Shown here: positions 19,355 through 28,480 of the stretch, in pieces | How positions within the stretch are numbered: position 1 is the first letter of the stretch | Layout: each line of letters starts with the position of its first letter | NCBI GenBank assembly: GCA_038209775.1 | Contig: JBBQXK010000016.1 | Location: 8,284 to 72,283 of the forward strand | Length of the DNA stretch: 64,000 nucleotides | Source: JBBQXK01 sp038209775 | Lineage (GTDB): Bacteria > Pseudomonadota > Alphaproteobacteria > Rhodobacterales > Rhodobacteraceae | Direction: 5' to 3' | The notes under the pieces: generated by a model | Told to the model about the DNA's origin: nothing | The model's input: only the letters and a program-made list of their open reading frames with translations | Database searches by the model: none | Translations under genes and position numbers: made by a program

Positions 19355-19561
19355 TCAGGCCAGCGACAGGTTCGTCGCCGATTCGCGCCCGTCACGGCCC
19401 GCTTCGATGTCAAACGTCACCGCCTGCCCGTCCTTGAGCCCGCGAAGCCCCGCACGTTCCAGTGCCGTGATGTGTACGAACACGTCCTTCCGGCCACCCT
19501 CGGGCGCGATAAACCCGAAGCCCTTCGTTTCATTGAACCATTTCACGGTGCCTTTGGCCAT
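19355..19561 (-). CDS. Cold-shock-domain protein (CspA family)
   Basis: 68 residues, single-stranded nucleic-acid-binding OB fold. RNP1 KGFGFI and RNP2 DVFVHI are intact and the N-terminus MAKGTVKWFNETKG is canonical. Start ATG 19561 has AGGAG 9 bases upstream. The roughly 140 bases upstream are AT-richer and could hold a leader with temperature-responsive structure, as in other csp genes, but I cannot define it. Confidence 0.93.
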   Translation of the reverse strand: MAKGTVKWFNETKGFGFIAPEGGRKDVFVHITALERAGLRGLKDGQAVTFDIEAGRDGRESATNLSLA

Positions 19562-19751
19562 CGTGAACACTCCTGTCTGTCTGCCGCCCGCGGTATTGCG
19601 GCGGCCCGGCACGTCAGCTTGGATCGATGGGCTGTGGCCGTTTTGGACGGGAGACAGGTCGATAGAGATAACGTCGCGCGAAAAATATGCTCGCGCACAA
19701 ATTGAAAATCAAGGGGCTTTGCAGGGGGCAAACAGCCGGCCCCTGGGCGCG

Positions 19752-20039
19752 TCAGAACGGCGTGGTCAGTTCCGCCACTTTCGCCGTCTTGTCGAAAATG
19801 CAGATCATCCGTTCGGCCCCCGGTGCCCCGCCTTCTGGGGTGACGGTGACGATGGCCGCGCCGTAATGCTCTGATCCAAATGGATTGACCTCAACCACAA
19901 CGTCGCCCGGCTGGCCGACAAGCGCCGCGCAGGCCGCCTCGACCTCGGTACGGAATTCTGCCCAGGCCCCATCGCCGGACGCCCAGACGGGCATTGCGAC
20001 AAGCGCCAGCGTGGCAAGGATCGGGGCAGAGGGGCGCAT
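19752..20039 (-). CDS. Small secreted protein of unknown function
   Basis: 95 residues from ATG 20039 (GGAG 6 bases upstream). It has an N-terminal signal peptide with cleavage likely after MPVWASG or nearby. The mature part has two cysteines (AACAAL and MICIFD) that could form a disulfide. It is divergent from pstS, so its promoter abuts the PHO box region. No family recognised. Confidence 0.65.
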   Translation of the reverse strand: MRPSAPILATLALVAMPVWASGDGAWAEFRTEVEAACAALVGQPGDVVVEVNPFGSEHYGAAIVTVTPEGGAPGAERMICIFDKTAKVAELTTPF

Positions 20040-20100
20040 CAGGAACTCCGGCGACAAGGGCCGTTACAGCAATTGAGGACAGCGGCGGGCAGCACAAGCG

Positions 20101-20118
20101 CTGTCACGAAACTGTCAC
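20101..20118 (+). promoter_or_regulatory. PHO box upstream of pstS
   Basis: Two exact 7-mers CTGTCAC, at 20101-20107 and 20112-20118, are separated by GAAA. This is the 11-base phasing of the PhoB-binding consensus (CTGTCAT-N4-CTGTCAT). A degenerate third half-site may follow at 20123. CATATC at 20129-20134 is placed as a -10 element. PhoB encoded in the same operon would activate here under phosphate limitation. Confidence 0.85.
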
Positions 20119-20217
20119 GCAACCGTTGCATATCCGTAGTCCTCGCCCGCTAGGCCCTGTGTCCAAGGGCGCATCCGGTGCCCCTGCCAAGCGAATCCCC
20201 ACCAGGAGACACAGAAC

Positions 20218-21273
20218 ATGTCCTTCATGAAACTCAGCGCCTCGGCCCTTGCCATTGCGGCAGTGTCGGCAACGGCGGCAATGGCCCGCGATCAGGTGCA
20301 GGTCACCGGCTCGTCCACCGTGCTGCCCTATGCCACCATCGTGGCCGAAGCCTTTGGCGAGAATTTCGATTTCCCGACCCCCGTGGTCGAAGGCGGCGGC
20401 TCAGGTGCCGGCCGTGCCAAGATGTGTGAAGGCGTGGGCGAAAACACCGTCGACATCGCCAACTCGTCCTCGCGGATCACGCAAAAGGATATCGACACCT
20501 GTGCGGCGAACGGCGTGACCGAAGTGATCGAAGTGCGCTTTGGCTATGACGGCATCGTGTTCGCCTCGGCCGTTGCCGGCCCCGAGTTCGCGCTGACGCC
20601 CACCGATGTGTACAACGCGGTTGCGGCCAACGTGGCCAAGGACGGTGCGGTTGTCGCCAACCCGATGACCAAGTGGTCCGAAGTCAACGCCGCCCTGCCG
20701 GATCAGGAAATCCTGGTTCTGGTGCCCGGCACCAAGCACGGCACGCGCGAAGTGTTCGACACCAAGGTGATCGTCGCCGGCTGCAAGGAAACCGGTGCCT
20801 ATGACCTGTTCCTCGCCACCGCCGAAGGCGCTGACGACAAGGAAAAGGGTTCCGCTGCGACCAAGAAGTGCAACGAACTGCGCACCGATGGCCGGTCGAT
20901 CGACATCGACGGCGACTATACCGAAACCCTCGCCCGTCTGGATGCCGACAAAACCGCTGTCGGCGTGTTCGGCCTGTCGTTCTACCAGAACAACACCGAC
21001 AAGCTGCGCGTCGCCACGATGAGCGGCGTCGTCCCCTCGACCGAAACCATCGCATCGGGTGACTATCCGGTGTCGCGTCCGCTGTACTTCTACGTCAAGA
21101 AGGCCCACATGGACGTGATCCCCGGCCTGCCGGAGTATGTCGAGTTCTTTGTGTCCGACGACATGGCAGGCCCGAATGGCCCCTTGGCCCAGTATGGTCT
21201 GGTGTCCGACCCCGAGCTGGCCAAGACCCAGGAAATGGTCAAGAACCGCACCCCGATGGGCCCGCTGGAATAA
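20218..21273 (+). CDS. pstS: Phosphate ABC transporter substrate-binding protein
   Basis: 351 residues with signal peptide (cleavage near AAMA-RDQ). It binds periplasmic phosphate for high-affinity uptake. Phosphate-site motifs are TGSSTVLPYA near the mature N-terminus and GGGSGAG shortly after; PGTKHGTREVF is in the second lobe. Ribosome site CAGGAGACACAG precedes ATG 20218. First gene of the operon behind a PHO box and followed by a strong hairpin, which suggests it is made in excess over the membrane subunits. Confidence 0.96.
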   Translation: MSFMKLSASALAIAAVSATAAMARDQVQVTGSSTVLPYATIVAEAFGENFDFPTPVVEGGGSGAGRAKMCEGVGENTVDIANSSSRITQKDIDTCAANGVTEVIEVRFGYDGIVFASAVAGPEFALTPTDVYNAVAANVAKDGAVVANPMTKWSEVNAALPDQEILVLVPGTKHGTREVFDTKVIVAGCKETGAYDLFLATAEGADDKEKGSAATKKCNELRTDGRSIDIDGDYTETLARLDADKTAVGVFGLSFYQNNTDKLRVATMSGVVPSTETIASGDYPVSRPLYFYVKKAHMDVIPGLPEYVEFFVSDDMAGPNGPLAQYGLVSDPELAKTQEMVKNRTPMGPLE

Positions 21274-21288
21274 GCTGACGCGTCTTGC

Positions 21289-21327
21289 GGGGCGGCACCA
21301 CCCGGTGCCGCCCCGTTACCCTTTTTT
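21289..21327 (+). terminator. Intergenic hairpin plus T-run between pstS and pstC
   Basis: A perfect 11-bp stem, GGGGCGGCACC (21289-21299) with GGTGCCGCCCC (21304-21314) and a 4-base loop, is followed by TTACCC and six T (21322-21327). It has the form of a Rho-independent terminator inside the operon. Partial read-through would set PstS well above PstCAB. Confidence 0.8.
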
Positions 21328-21341
21328 GCCCCGGGGGCTTC

Positions 21342-22802
21342 ATGTCGGTACTGCTTTTGTTGATCGTGATCGGCGTGCTTGCCATTGCCGGGTTCGTGAT
21401 TTCCCGCCATCGCGCCGTGTCGATGGCCGCAGGCGATATTCGGGGCCTGCACTCGCTACCGGGCTACTATGGCTGGCACGGGTTCATCATGGTGGCGGTG
21501 CCATCGGCGCTGTTCCTGATGTTCTGGCTGCTCGCACAGCCCTTGGTGATCGAGCGGCAACTGACCGCGTACCTGCCCGCCCAGATGTCCGGCGACGCCT
21601 CTGCCCAAACGCTGTTCATGGCCGACGTGCGCCGGGTGGCCGAGGGGCTGGATACCGCCGTGGTGCAGGGCGCCCTGACGGAAGAGGACGCAGGCCGCAT
21701 CCGCACCGAGTTTACCGACGTGCGTGAACGTCTGGCCTCGGTCGGCGTGGCCCTTGGGGCCGATGTATCGCCGCAGGTGCTGTTCGCGGCGCAGAAATAT
21801 CGCGGGCTGGCGGCCACCGGGGCCGTCGCGCGCACTGTCATAGCACTCCTGTTGGCCGTCGGCGGACTGGCCCTTGCCCTGCGCCTGACGCACCCCGAGT
21901 TTCGCGCGCGAAACAGGGTTGAGGCTGTGGTGCTGGCGCTGTTGATCCTGGCCTCGTCCATCGCGATCCTGACCACGGTGGGGATCGTGCTGTCGATGCT
22001 GTCGGAATCGATCCGGTTCTTTTCGCTGTACCCTGCCGCGGATTTCTTCTTTGGCCTGACCTGGTCGCCCAACTTTGCCGGCGACAGCGAGTTGGGCCTC
22101 TTGCCGCTGATCTGGGGCACCCTGTACATCAGCCTGGTGTCGATGATCGTCGCCGTCCCCATCGGCCTTTTCACCGCCGTCTACCTTGCCGAATACGCAT
22201 CCAGCCGCGTCCGTTCGGTTGTGAAACCGCTGATCGAGGTCATCGCCGGCATCCCGACCGTAGTGTTCGGCCTGTTCGCACTTGTCACCGTCGGCCCGTT
22301 CCTGCGCGACTGGTTTGCACAGCCCTTGGGCCTCGGATCATCAGGTTCGTCGGTGATGACGGCCGGCATCGTGATCGGCATCCTCAACATTCCGTTCATC
22401 AGTTCATTGGCCGATGACATCATCAACGCCGTGCCGCAGTCGATGCGCGACGGAAGCTATGGCCTTGGCGCCACCAAATCCGAAACCATCCGTCAGGTGG
22501 TCCTGCCGGCTGCCCTGCCGGGGATCATGGGCGCTGTCCTGATGGCCGGCAGCCGTGCGATTGGCGAGACGATGGTGGTGTCGATGGGCGCAGGCGCCGC
22601 GGCCAAGCTGGACCTGAACCCGTTTGAGGCGATGACGACAATCACCGTCAAGATCGTCAGCCAGTTGACCGGCGACACTGAATTCAACAGCCCCGAAACG
22701 CTGGTCGCCTTTGCACTGGGCATGTCGCTGTTCGTGATCACACTGGGGCTGAACATCCTGGCCCTGATGATCGTGCGCAAGTACAAGGAGCAGTACGAAT
22801 GA
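21342..22802 (+). CDS. pstC: Phosphate ABC transporter permease PstC (long form)
   Basis: 486 residues from ATG 21342. The N-terminal 190 or so residues are an extra region with three hydrophobic segments and a soluble loop; the conserved permease core follows (FFGLTWSPNFAG, AEYASSRVRSVVKPLIEVIAGIPTVVFG). The ATPase-contact loop is QSMRDGSYGLGATKSETIRQVVLP, shortened here to its key Gly-Ala-Thr-Lys. The long N-terminus is common in alphaproteobacterial PstC. ATGA overlap with pstA. Confidence 0.94.
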   Translation: MSVLLLLIVIGVLAIAGFVISRHRAVSMAAGDIRGLHSLPGYYGWHGFIMVAVPSALFLMFWLLAQPLVIERQLTAYLPAQMSGDASAQTLFMADVRRVAEGLDTAVVQGALTEEDAGRIRTEFTDVRERLASVGVALGADVSPQVLFAAQKYRGLAATGAVARTVIALLLAVGGLALALRLTHPEFRARNRVEAVVLALLILASSIAILTTVGIVLSMLSESIRFFSLYPAADFFFGLTWSPNFAGDSELGLLPLIWGTLYISLVSMIVAVPIGLFTAVYLAEYASSRVRSVVKPLIEVIAGIPTVVFGLFALVTVGPFLRDWFAQPLGLGSSGSSVMTAGIVIGILNIPFISSLADDIINAVPQSMRDGSYGLGATKSETIRQVVLPAALPGIMGAVLMAGSRAIGETMVVSMGAGAAAKLDLNPFEAMTTITVKIVSQLTGDTEFNSPETLVAFALGMSLFVITLGLNILALMIVRKYKEQYE

Positions 22803-24154
22803 CCGACGCCACCGCCCAGGGCATGCCTGCCAAGCGCCACGCGACGTCACTGCTGACAGCCGACCCGCTGATGCTGCGCCGCAACCGCGCTGAATCGCGG
22901 TTCAAGATCTACGGCATCGCCGCGATCTGCGTCAGCCTGATCACCCTTGCGATCATGCTGTTCACGATCTTCCGCGATGGCACATCGGCCTTCCGGCAGG
23001 CCTACATCGCATTTCCCGTCACGCTCGATGCCGCCGTGCTTGACCCAAGCGGCAACCGCAACCGTGACGAGATGGCCAAGATCAGCACCATCGGCTACAC
23101 CAAGGTGATGGCCGAGGCGCTGAATACCTTCCTCGATGCCAAGGGCATCAAGGTGGAAGGCGTCGATGCCAAGGCCGTGGGCGAGATGCTGTCGAAGGAC
23201 GCACCCGCCCGCCTGCGCGACCGCGTGCTGGAGGACCCGTCGCTGTTGGGTCAGACGCTCGATGTAAGCGCCTATGCGACCGGCCGCATTGACGGCTACA
23301 TCAAGGGCCGGGTCACCCGCGAAACGGCGGCACGCGATTCCAACGTGACGCCCGAGCAGTTGGACGTCGCCGACAAACTGCGCGCAGCGGGCATCCTGTC
23401 GACCGGCTTCAACCCCGGCTTCCTGACCAACCCCGACGCATCCGACCAGCGGCCCGAGGCGTCGGGCCTTGGCGTGGCGATCATCGGGTCGGCTTACATG
23501 ATGATGCTTGTCCTGATCTTCACCTTGCCGGTGGGCGTGGCCGCTTCGATCTATCTTGAGGAATTCGCCCCGAAAAACACGCTGACCGACCTGATCGAGG
23601 TCAACATCTCGAACCTTGCCGCCGTCCCATCCATCGTGTTCGGCATCCTCGGCCTTGCCATCTTCATCAACTTTGCCGGTCTGCCGCAGTCATCGTCACT
23701 TGTCGGCGCCTTGGTCATCTCGCTGATGACCCTGCCCACCATCATCATCGCCACGCGGTCATCCCTGCGCGCCGTTCCGCCATCAATCCGCGATGCGGCG
23801 CTTGGCATCGGCGCGTCCAAGATGCAGACGGTGTTCCACCATGTGCTGCCGCTGGCGATGCCCGGCATCCTGACCGGCACCATCCTGGGTCTAGCCAGCG
23901 CCCTTGGCGAAACCGCGCCCCTCCTCCTGATCGGCATGGTGGCCTTTGTCACCAACTATCCCGCCGGGCCGCTGGACGGGGGTGTGCTTGACCCCGCCAC
24001 GGCCCTGCCGGTGCAGGTCTATTCCTGGGCGTCACGCTCGGATCCGGCCTTTATCGAACGTTCGGCCGGGGCGATCATCGTGCTTCTGGTCTTTCTGGTC
24101 ATCATGAACGCCGTCGCAATCCTGTTGCGCCGCCGCTTCGAACGGCGCTGGTAG
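22799..24154 (+). CDS. pstA: Phosphate ABC transporter permease PstA (long form, DUF3333 N-terminus)
   Basis: 451 residues. One membrane segment near residue 35-60 is followed by a roughly 150-residue extracytoplasmic region of the DUF3333 type (VTLDAAVLDPSGNRN, IGYTKVMAEALN). The permease core follows with YLEEFAPKNTLTDLIEVNI and the ATPase loop IGASKMQTVFHHVLP. It pairs with PstC to form the phosphate channel. Confidence 0.94.
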   Translation: MTDATAQGMPAKRHATSLLTADPLMLRRNRAESRFKIYGIAAICVSLITLAIMLFTIFRDGTSAFRQAYIAFPVTLDAAVLDPSGNRNRDEMAKISTIGYTKVMAEALNTFLDAKGIKVEGVDAKAVGEMLSKDAPARLRDRVLEDPSLLGQTLDVSAYATGRIDGYIKGRVTRETAARDSNVTPEQLDVADKLRAAGILSTGFNPGFLTNPDASDQRPEASGLGVAIIGSAYMMMLVLIFTLPVGVAASIYLEEFAPKNTLTDLIEVNISNLAAVPSIVFGILGLAIFINFAGLPQSSSLVGALVISLMTLPTIIIATRSSLRAVPPSIRDAALGIGASKMQTVFHHVLPLAMPGILTGTILGLASALGETAPLLLIGMVAFVTNYPAGPLDGGVLDPATALPVQVYSWASRSDPAFIERSAGAIIVLLVFLVIMNAVAILLRRRFERRW

Positions 24155-24170
24155 AAGGGAACCCCCAGCC

Positions 24171-24968
24171 ATGAACGACATGCGCATTGCGGAGAGAGAA
24201 GTGGATACGCTGCAGAACAAGATCACCGCACGGGGCGTGCAGGTGCATTACGGGACGACGCACGCGCTCAAGGATGTCGATGTCGACATTCTGGACAAGA
24301 CCGTGACCGCCTTCATCGGCCCCTCGGGCTGTGGCAAGTCCACCTTCCTGCGCTGCCTGAACCGGATGAACGACACCATCCCGGTGTGCAAGGTGACCGG
24401 CAAGATCCTGCTGGAAGGCGAAGATATCTATGACAAACGCGTCGATCCGGTGCAGTTGCGCGCCAAGGTCGGCATGGTGTTCCAGAAACCGAACCCCTTC
24501 CCCAAGTCGATCTATGACAACGTGGCCTACGGCCCCAAAATCCACGGCCTGACCCGCGCCAAGGCCGAACTGGACGAGATCGTCGAGAAAAGCCTGCGCA
24601 AGGCCGCCCTGTGGAACGAGGTCAAGGATCGCCTGCAATCACCCGGCACCGGCCTTTCGGGTGGCCAGCAACAGCGCCTGTGCATCGCGCGCGCCGTGGC
24701 GACGGGGCCGGAAGTGCTGTTGATGGACGAACCCTGTTCCGCCCTTGACCCTATTGCGACAGCACAGGTCGAGGAACTGATCGACGAGTTGCGCAGCCAG
24801 TTTTCGGTGGTGATCGTCACCCACTCGATGCAGCAGGCGGCGCGGGTCAGCCAGAAGACCGCCTTCTTCCATCTGGGCTATCTGGTCGAATACGGCGAGA
24901 CGGGCCAGATCTTCACCAACCCCAAAGACCCCCGCACGGAATCGTACATCAGCGGCCGGATCGGCTGA
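24171..24968 (+). CDS. pstB: Phosphate ABC transporter ATPase
   Basis: 265 residues. It has Walker A GPSGCGKSTFLRC, the PstB-specific stretch NRMNDTIP, signature LSGGQQQRLC, Walker B VLLMDEPCSALDPIA and switch VTHSMQQAARVS. The Cys in DEPCSALD is characteristic of PstB. The start ATG 24171 lies 16 bases after pstA; an alternative at 24180 cannot be excluded. Confidence 0.96.
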   Translation: MNDMRIAEREVDTLQNKITARGVQVHYGTTHALKDVDVDILDKTVTAFIGPSGCGKSTFLRCLNRMNDTIPVCKVTGKILLEGEDIYDKRVDPVQLRAKVGMVFQKPNPFPKSIYDNVAYGPKIHGLTRAKAELDEIVEKSLRKAALWNEVKDRLQSPGTGLSGGQQQRLCIARAVATGPEVLLMDEPCSALDPIATAQVEELIDELRSQFSVVIVTHSMQQAARVSQKTAFFHLGYLVEYGETGQIFTNPKDPRTESYISGRIG

Positions 24969-24982
24969 GGAGCAAGCCCAAG

Positions 24983-25693
24983 ATGAACAGCGAACGGCAC
25001 ATTGCGACGGTCTTTGACCGCGACCTTGAGGCGATCCAGGCCACGATCATGAAAATGGGCGGTCTGGTCGAGGCGGCGATCCTTGACGCCGCACAGGCGC
25101 TTGACACCCGCGATCAGGAACTGTCCGACAAGGTGGTGCGCGGCGATGCCGCCATCGACGCGCTTGAGGAACTGGTGAATACCGAATGCGCCCGCGTCAT
25201 CGCGCTGCGCGCCCCCACCGCGACCGACCTGCGCACGGTGCTGACGGTGATGAAGATCGCGGCCAGCCTGGAACGCTGCGGCGACTATGCCAAGAACCTT
25301 GCCAAACGCTCGACCGTGCTGTCGCAGATGCCGCCGGTCAACGGCGCTGCCGGGTCGGTGCGGCGGATGGCCAAGCTGGTGGAACACCTGTTGAAGGACG
25401 CGCTTGATGCCTTCATCCACCGCGATGCCGCCCTTGCCGCCGACGTGCGCCTGCGCGACCGCGAGGTCGATCAGATGTACAATGCCCTCTTCCGCGAATT
25501 CCTGACCCACATGATGGAAGACCCCCGCAACATCAGCGCCTGCATGCATCTGCACTTCATCGCCAAGAACATCGAACGGGTGGGCGACCATGCGACGGGC
25601 ATTGCCGAACAGGTGACCTACCTCGTCACCGGTACCCTTCCGGCAGAACAGCGGCCCAAGGGCGACACCACCGCCTTCGATACGGGGAAATGA
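24983..25693 (+). CDS. phoU: Phosphate signalling complex protein PhoU
   Basis: 236 residues, two repeated three-helix bundles. Metal-site motifs are ERCGDYAKNLAK in the first repeat and IERVGDHATGIAEQ in the second. It links PstSCAB activity to PhoR/PhoB signalling and represses the regulon when phosphate is plentiful. Ribosome site GAGGAGC precedes ATG 24983. Part of the pst-phoU-phoB operon. Confidence 0.95.
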   Translation: MNSERHIATVFDRDLEAIQATIMKMGGLVEAAILDAAQALDTRDQELSDKVVRGDAAIDALEELVNTECARVIALRAPTATDLRTVLTVMKIAASLERCGDYAKNLAKRSTVLSQMPPVNGAAGSVRRMAKLVEHLLKDALDAFIHRDAALAADVRLRDREVDQMYNALFREFLTHMMEDPRNISACMHLHFIAKNIERVGDHATGIAEQVTYLVTGTLPAEQRPKGDTTAFDTGK

Positions 25694-25698
25694 TCTGA

Positions 25699-26391
25699 AT
25701 GGCCGGAAACGAACAGCCGACCGTCCTGGTGGTCGAAGACGAAAGCGCGCAACGCGAGGTTCTGACCTACAACCTTGAGGCCGAAGGGTTCCGCGTGGCC
25801 TCGGCCGAGAACGGCGAAGAGGCGCTGTTGCTGGTTGATGAGGTATCGCCCGACATCATCGTGCTGGACTGGATGCTGCCCAATGTCTCGGGGATCGAGG
25901 TGTGTCGCCGGCTGAAATCCCGCGCCGATACGCGCCTTGTGCCGATCATCATGCTGTCCGCCCGGTCCGAAGAGGTTGACCGCGTACGCGGTCTTGAAAC
26001 CGGCGCCGATGACTATGTGATCAAGCCCTATTCCGTTGTCGAGTTGATGGCCCGCGTCCGCACCCAGTTGCGCCGGGTGCGCCCGTCGTCGGTGGGGGTG
26101 CAGCTTGAGTTTGCCGATATCACGCTTGATCCCGAAACCCACCGGGTGTTCCGGTCGGGGTCCACCCTCAAACTCGGGCCAACCGAGTTTCGCCTGCTGA
26201 CCACCTTCATGGAAAAGCCGGGCCGGGTCTGGAGCCGCGAGCAATTGCTTGACCGGGTCTGGGGCCGCGACATCTATGTCGATACCCGCACCGTCGATGT
26301 CCACATCGGACGGCTGCGCAAGGCGCTTTGCGCCTTTGGCGGCGACGACCCGCTGCGCACGGTGCGCGGGGCAGGATACGCGCTCGGATGA
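25699..26391 (+). CDS. phoB: Phosphate regulon response regulator PhoB
   Basis: 230 residues. The receiver domain has acidic pocket EDES, phosphoacceptor Asp57 in IIVLDWMLP, and conserved Lys in DDYVIKPYS. The C-terminal winged helix (OmpR/PhoB class) has the recognition region VWGRDIYVDTRTVDVHIGRLRKAL. It binds the PHO box upstream of pstS. Its kinase gene phoR is not found beside it here. Confidence 0.95.
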   Translation: MAGNEQPTVLVVEDESAQREVLTYNLEAEGFRVASAENGEEALLLVDEVSPDIIVLDWMLPNVSGIEVCRRLKSRADTRLVPIIMLSARSEEVDRVRGLETGADDYVIKPYSVVELMARVRTQLRRVRPSSVGVQLEFADITLDPETHRVFRSGSTLKLGPTEFRLLTTFMEKPGRVWSREQLLDRVWGRDIYVDTRTVDVHIGRLRKALCAFGGDDPLRTVRGAGYALG

Positions 26392-26467
26392 TTTGAAGTA
26401 TCATTACCAGATGGTATCGCGTCTTAGGAAATTTTTGGAACCCGTACTATTTGAGCATCATGGGCCA

Positions 26468-27169
26468 CTATCCTTCACAAGCTAGTGATCCGCCCGTTTC
26501 TCTTCCGTCTGATGCTAAGGCCCTCCAGTCATCTAATGCGAGGATCTCGGGAAACACGGATTCGTAAAAGGCAATACGTTCGCTGGAATCAAGAAGTTTA
26601 AGGCGCAACCACACGAAGAAGTCTTCGGGATAATAGCCATAACGGGCAAGCTCAAAAACTGCCGTCACGAAAAAAACATCTGTCCCAATCTCTTTCACAT
26701 AGCTAGAAAAATTATCTCGTACTTCTTCGTCTTTATCGCTCCCGCTGTCGAAGCTTCTCCAAGCATCCGCAAGCGTCAAGAGGTGCGCCTCTGCAAAGAA
26801 ATAGAAGGGCATCAACTCTTCGCGCGCTGTTTCATCAAAGGCCTCAGACCAAAATGAACAAGACATTTCTCTAGCGTTGGTAAATCTGAAACCTTGCGGA
26901 TCGGCGCGAACAAAGTTACTTCTAGTGGAAAGGTACTTCGAGATTATCTCTGAGCCATTCAATCCGGATGCCTCTGTTGGGACATAGATCAAGTGTAGCT
27001 TTGGATTTTCAAAGACGCGATCCGCTAACTCGACGTCCCTTTCTTCAAGCCTATCATAGTTTGAATCCCATTGCTGTTCTGCATAATAGTTGAAGGCATA
27101 ATATGCGACACCAAGCCCGAAGACGGTTGCTATCGCTGTAACCCCGGAGAAAATGGTATCCATCTTCAT
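26468..27169 (-). CDS. Orphan membrane-anchored protein of unknown function, AT-richer than surroundings
   Basis: 233 residues. One N-terminal hydrophobic segment (FSGVTAIATVFGLGVAYYAF) is followed by a soluble domain rich in Phe, Tyr, Asp and Glu. I recognise no family. Base composition and codon use are visibly more AT-rich than the flanking genes, with many codons ending in A or T, which suggests horizontal acquisition. Start ATG 27169 has AAAGGTGGG upstream. It sits between phoB and an unrelated hydrolase, where phoR might have been. Confidence 0.7.
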   Translation of the reverse strand: MKMDTIFSGVTAIATVFGLGVAYYAFNYYAEQQWDSNYDRLEERDVELADRVFENPKLHLIYVPTEASGLNGSEIISKYLSTRSNFVRADPQGFRFTNAREMSCSFWSEAFDETAREELMPFYFFAEAHLLTLADAWRSFDSGSDKDEEVRDNFSSYVKEIGTDVFFVTAVFELARYGYYPEDFFVWLRLKLLDSSERIAFYESVFPEILALDDWRALASDGRETGGSLACEG

Positions 27170-27289
27170 CGTCTGCCCACCTTTTAACTCTATCAGATCG
27201 ACGTGGTTGTCGAACCTGCGGACTTCAAGGGGTTGCCAGCCAATAGCAAGCTTGAGCGGTTCATTGTTTGGTTGATGCAGCGAAATGTA

Positions 27290-27305
27290 GCGGGCTAAAG
27301 CCCGC
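27290..27305. repeat. Small hairpin GCGGGC-TAAA-GCCCGC
   Basis: A perfect 6-bp stem with a 4-base loop lies just outside the 3' end of the dienelactone-hydrolase gene, within the AT-richer patch upstream of the orphan gene. No T-run follows, so a terminator role is uncertain. Confidence 0.4.
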
Positions 27306-27326
27306 CAAGGACCATCTCTTGACTAC

Positions 27327-28211
27327 TTAAGCGAGATGCGCCTTGAAATGCGCAATCGTCCGCTCCCACGCCAGCTTGGCCGCAGCCTCGTCATAGCGGG
27401 GCGTGGAATCGTTGTGAAACCCGTGGTTGGTGCCCGGATAGATGTGCGCTTCATAGGCCGTACCCGCCGCCTTCAGCGCCGCCTCATACGCAGGCCAGCC
27501 CTTGTTCACATTCTCGTCCGTCTCGGCAAAATGGAACAGAAGGGGGGCCTTGATCGACCCCACCTGTCCCGGGTCCGCCTGCCGCCCATAGAACGGCACC
27601 GCCGCCGCCAGTTCGGGAATGGCGACCGACGCCGCATTCGACACACCGCCGCCATAGCAGAACCCGGTGATCCCCACCTTGCCGGTGCTGGCCGGATGCG
27701 TGACCATCCACTCAACGGCGGCAAAGAAATCGTTCATCAGCTTGGTCCCGTCGACCGTCTGCTGCAACTCGCGGCCCTTTTCGTCATTTCCCGGATAGCC
27801 CCCGACCGAGGTCAGCCCGTCGGGCGCCAGTGCCACGAACCCGGCCTTGGCCACCCGCCGCGCCACATCCTCGATATAGGGGTTCAGCCCCCGGTTCTCA
27901 TGCACCACGACGACCGCCGGGAAACGCCCGTCACCAGCTGGTCGCACCAGATAGCCGCGCACCTCGCCATGCCCCTCGGGCGACGGATAGGTCACATACT
28001 CGGCCACAATGTCCACGTCGGTGAAACTCAGCTGCTGCGCCATCGCGTAATCCGGGCTCATCATGCCCAGGATCGCCATCGCGGTCAGCCCGCCCACCGC
28101 GAACTTGCCCGCCCGGTCCAGAAACTCGCGCTTGGTGATGCGCCCGTGGACGTAGAAATCATACAACTCAAGGATCTCGGGGTGGAAATCCTTGGCGGTC
28201 ATCCGGGTCAT
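27327..28211 (-). CDS. Dienelactone hydrolase-family protein with Tat-like signal
   Basis: 294 residues from ATG 28211, preferred over 28235 because GAGGACA stands 5-6 bases upstream. The N-terminus contains RITKREFLDRAGKFAVGGL, a Tat-like signal with Lys-Arg in place of Arg-Arg, and cleavage is likely after DYAMAQ. The hydrolase domain has catalytic Cys in GFCYGGG, Glu in VVHENRG, Asp in AETDENV and His in NHGFHND, the DLH pattern. Probably periplasmic. Substrate unknown. Confidence 0.88.
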   Translation of the reverse strand: MTRMTAKDFHPEILELYDFYVHGRITKREFLDRAGKFAVGGLTAMAILGMMSPDYAMAQQLSFTDVDIVAEYVTYPSPEGHGEVRGYLVRPAGDGRFPAVVVVHENRGLNPYIEDVARRVAKAGFVALAPDGLTSVGGYPGNDEKGRELQQTVDGTKLMNDFFAAVEWMVTHPASTGKVGITGFCYGGGVSNAASVAIPELAAAVPFYGRQADPGQVGSIKAPLLFHFAETDENVNKGWPAYEAALKAAGTAYEAHIYPGTNHGFHNDSTPRYDEAAAKLAWERTIAHFKAHLA

Positions 28212-28369
28212 GGCCTGTCCTCGCATCTGGTTCATGTATCCCTGAATGATACCGCAGTCCGCGGCCGGGAACCGATCAAGCCCGCGTCATCGCCCCCCGA
28301 AATCCCGCCAACCCGCCACACCCCCCTGAGTCCCCCCCGCCACAGGTTGCCCCCCCTCATCTAGGGCCG

Positions 28370-28388
28370 TTGCATATCCCCTATGCAA
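28370..28388. promoter_or_regulatory. Inverted repeat TTGCATA-N5-TATGCAA upstream of nrdR
   Basis: A 7-bp perfect inverted repeat with a 5-base spacer lies 90-110 bases before nrdR, in the 269-base gap shared with the divergent hydrolase gene. It could be an operator for an unidentified dimeric regulator. The rest of the gap has C-rich runs and no reading frame. Confidence 0.45.
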
Positions 28389-28480
28389 TCCTTCGGTCCC
28401 GCACTATCTTCTTGTGTGCGAACGGGGGGCTACACCCCGGCGCTAGAGGCAGGTTCAATCGGCAATAAGGGAGGTGGCCC

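Noticed and set aside
28402..28418. NrdR-box-like sequence before nrdR
   Set aside because: The reverse complement begins ACACAAG and ends ATAGTG, like the consensus halves, but the spacing is off by one and the core does not match.
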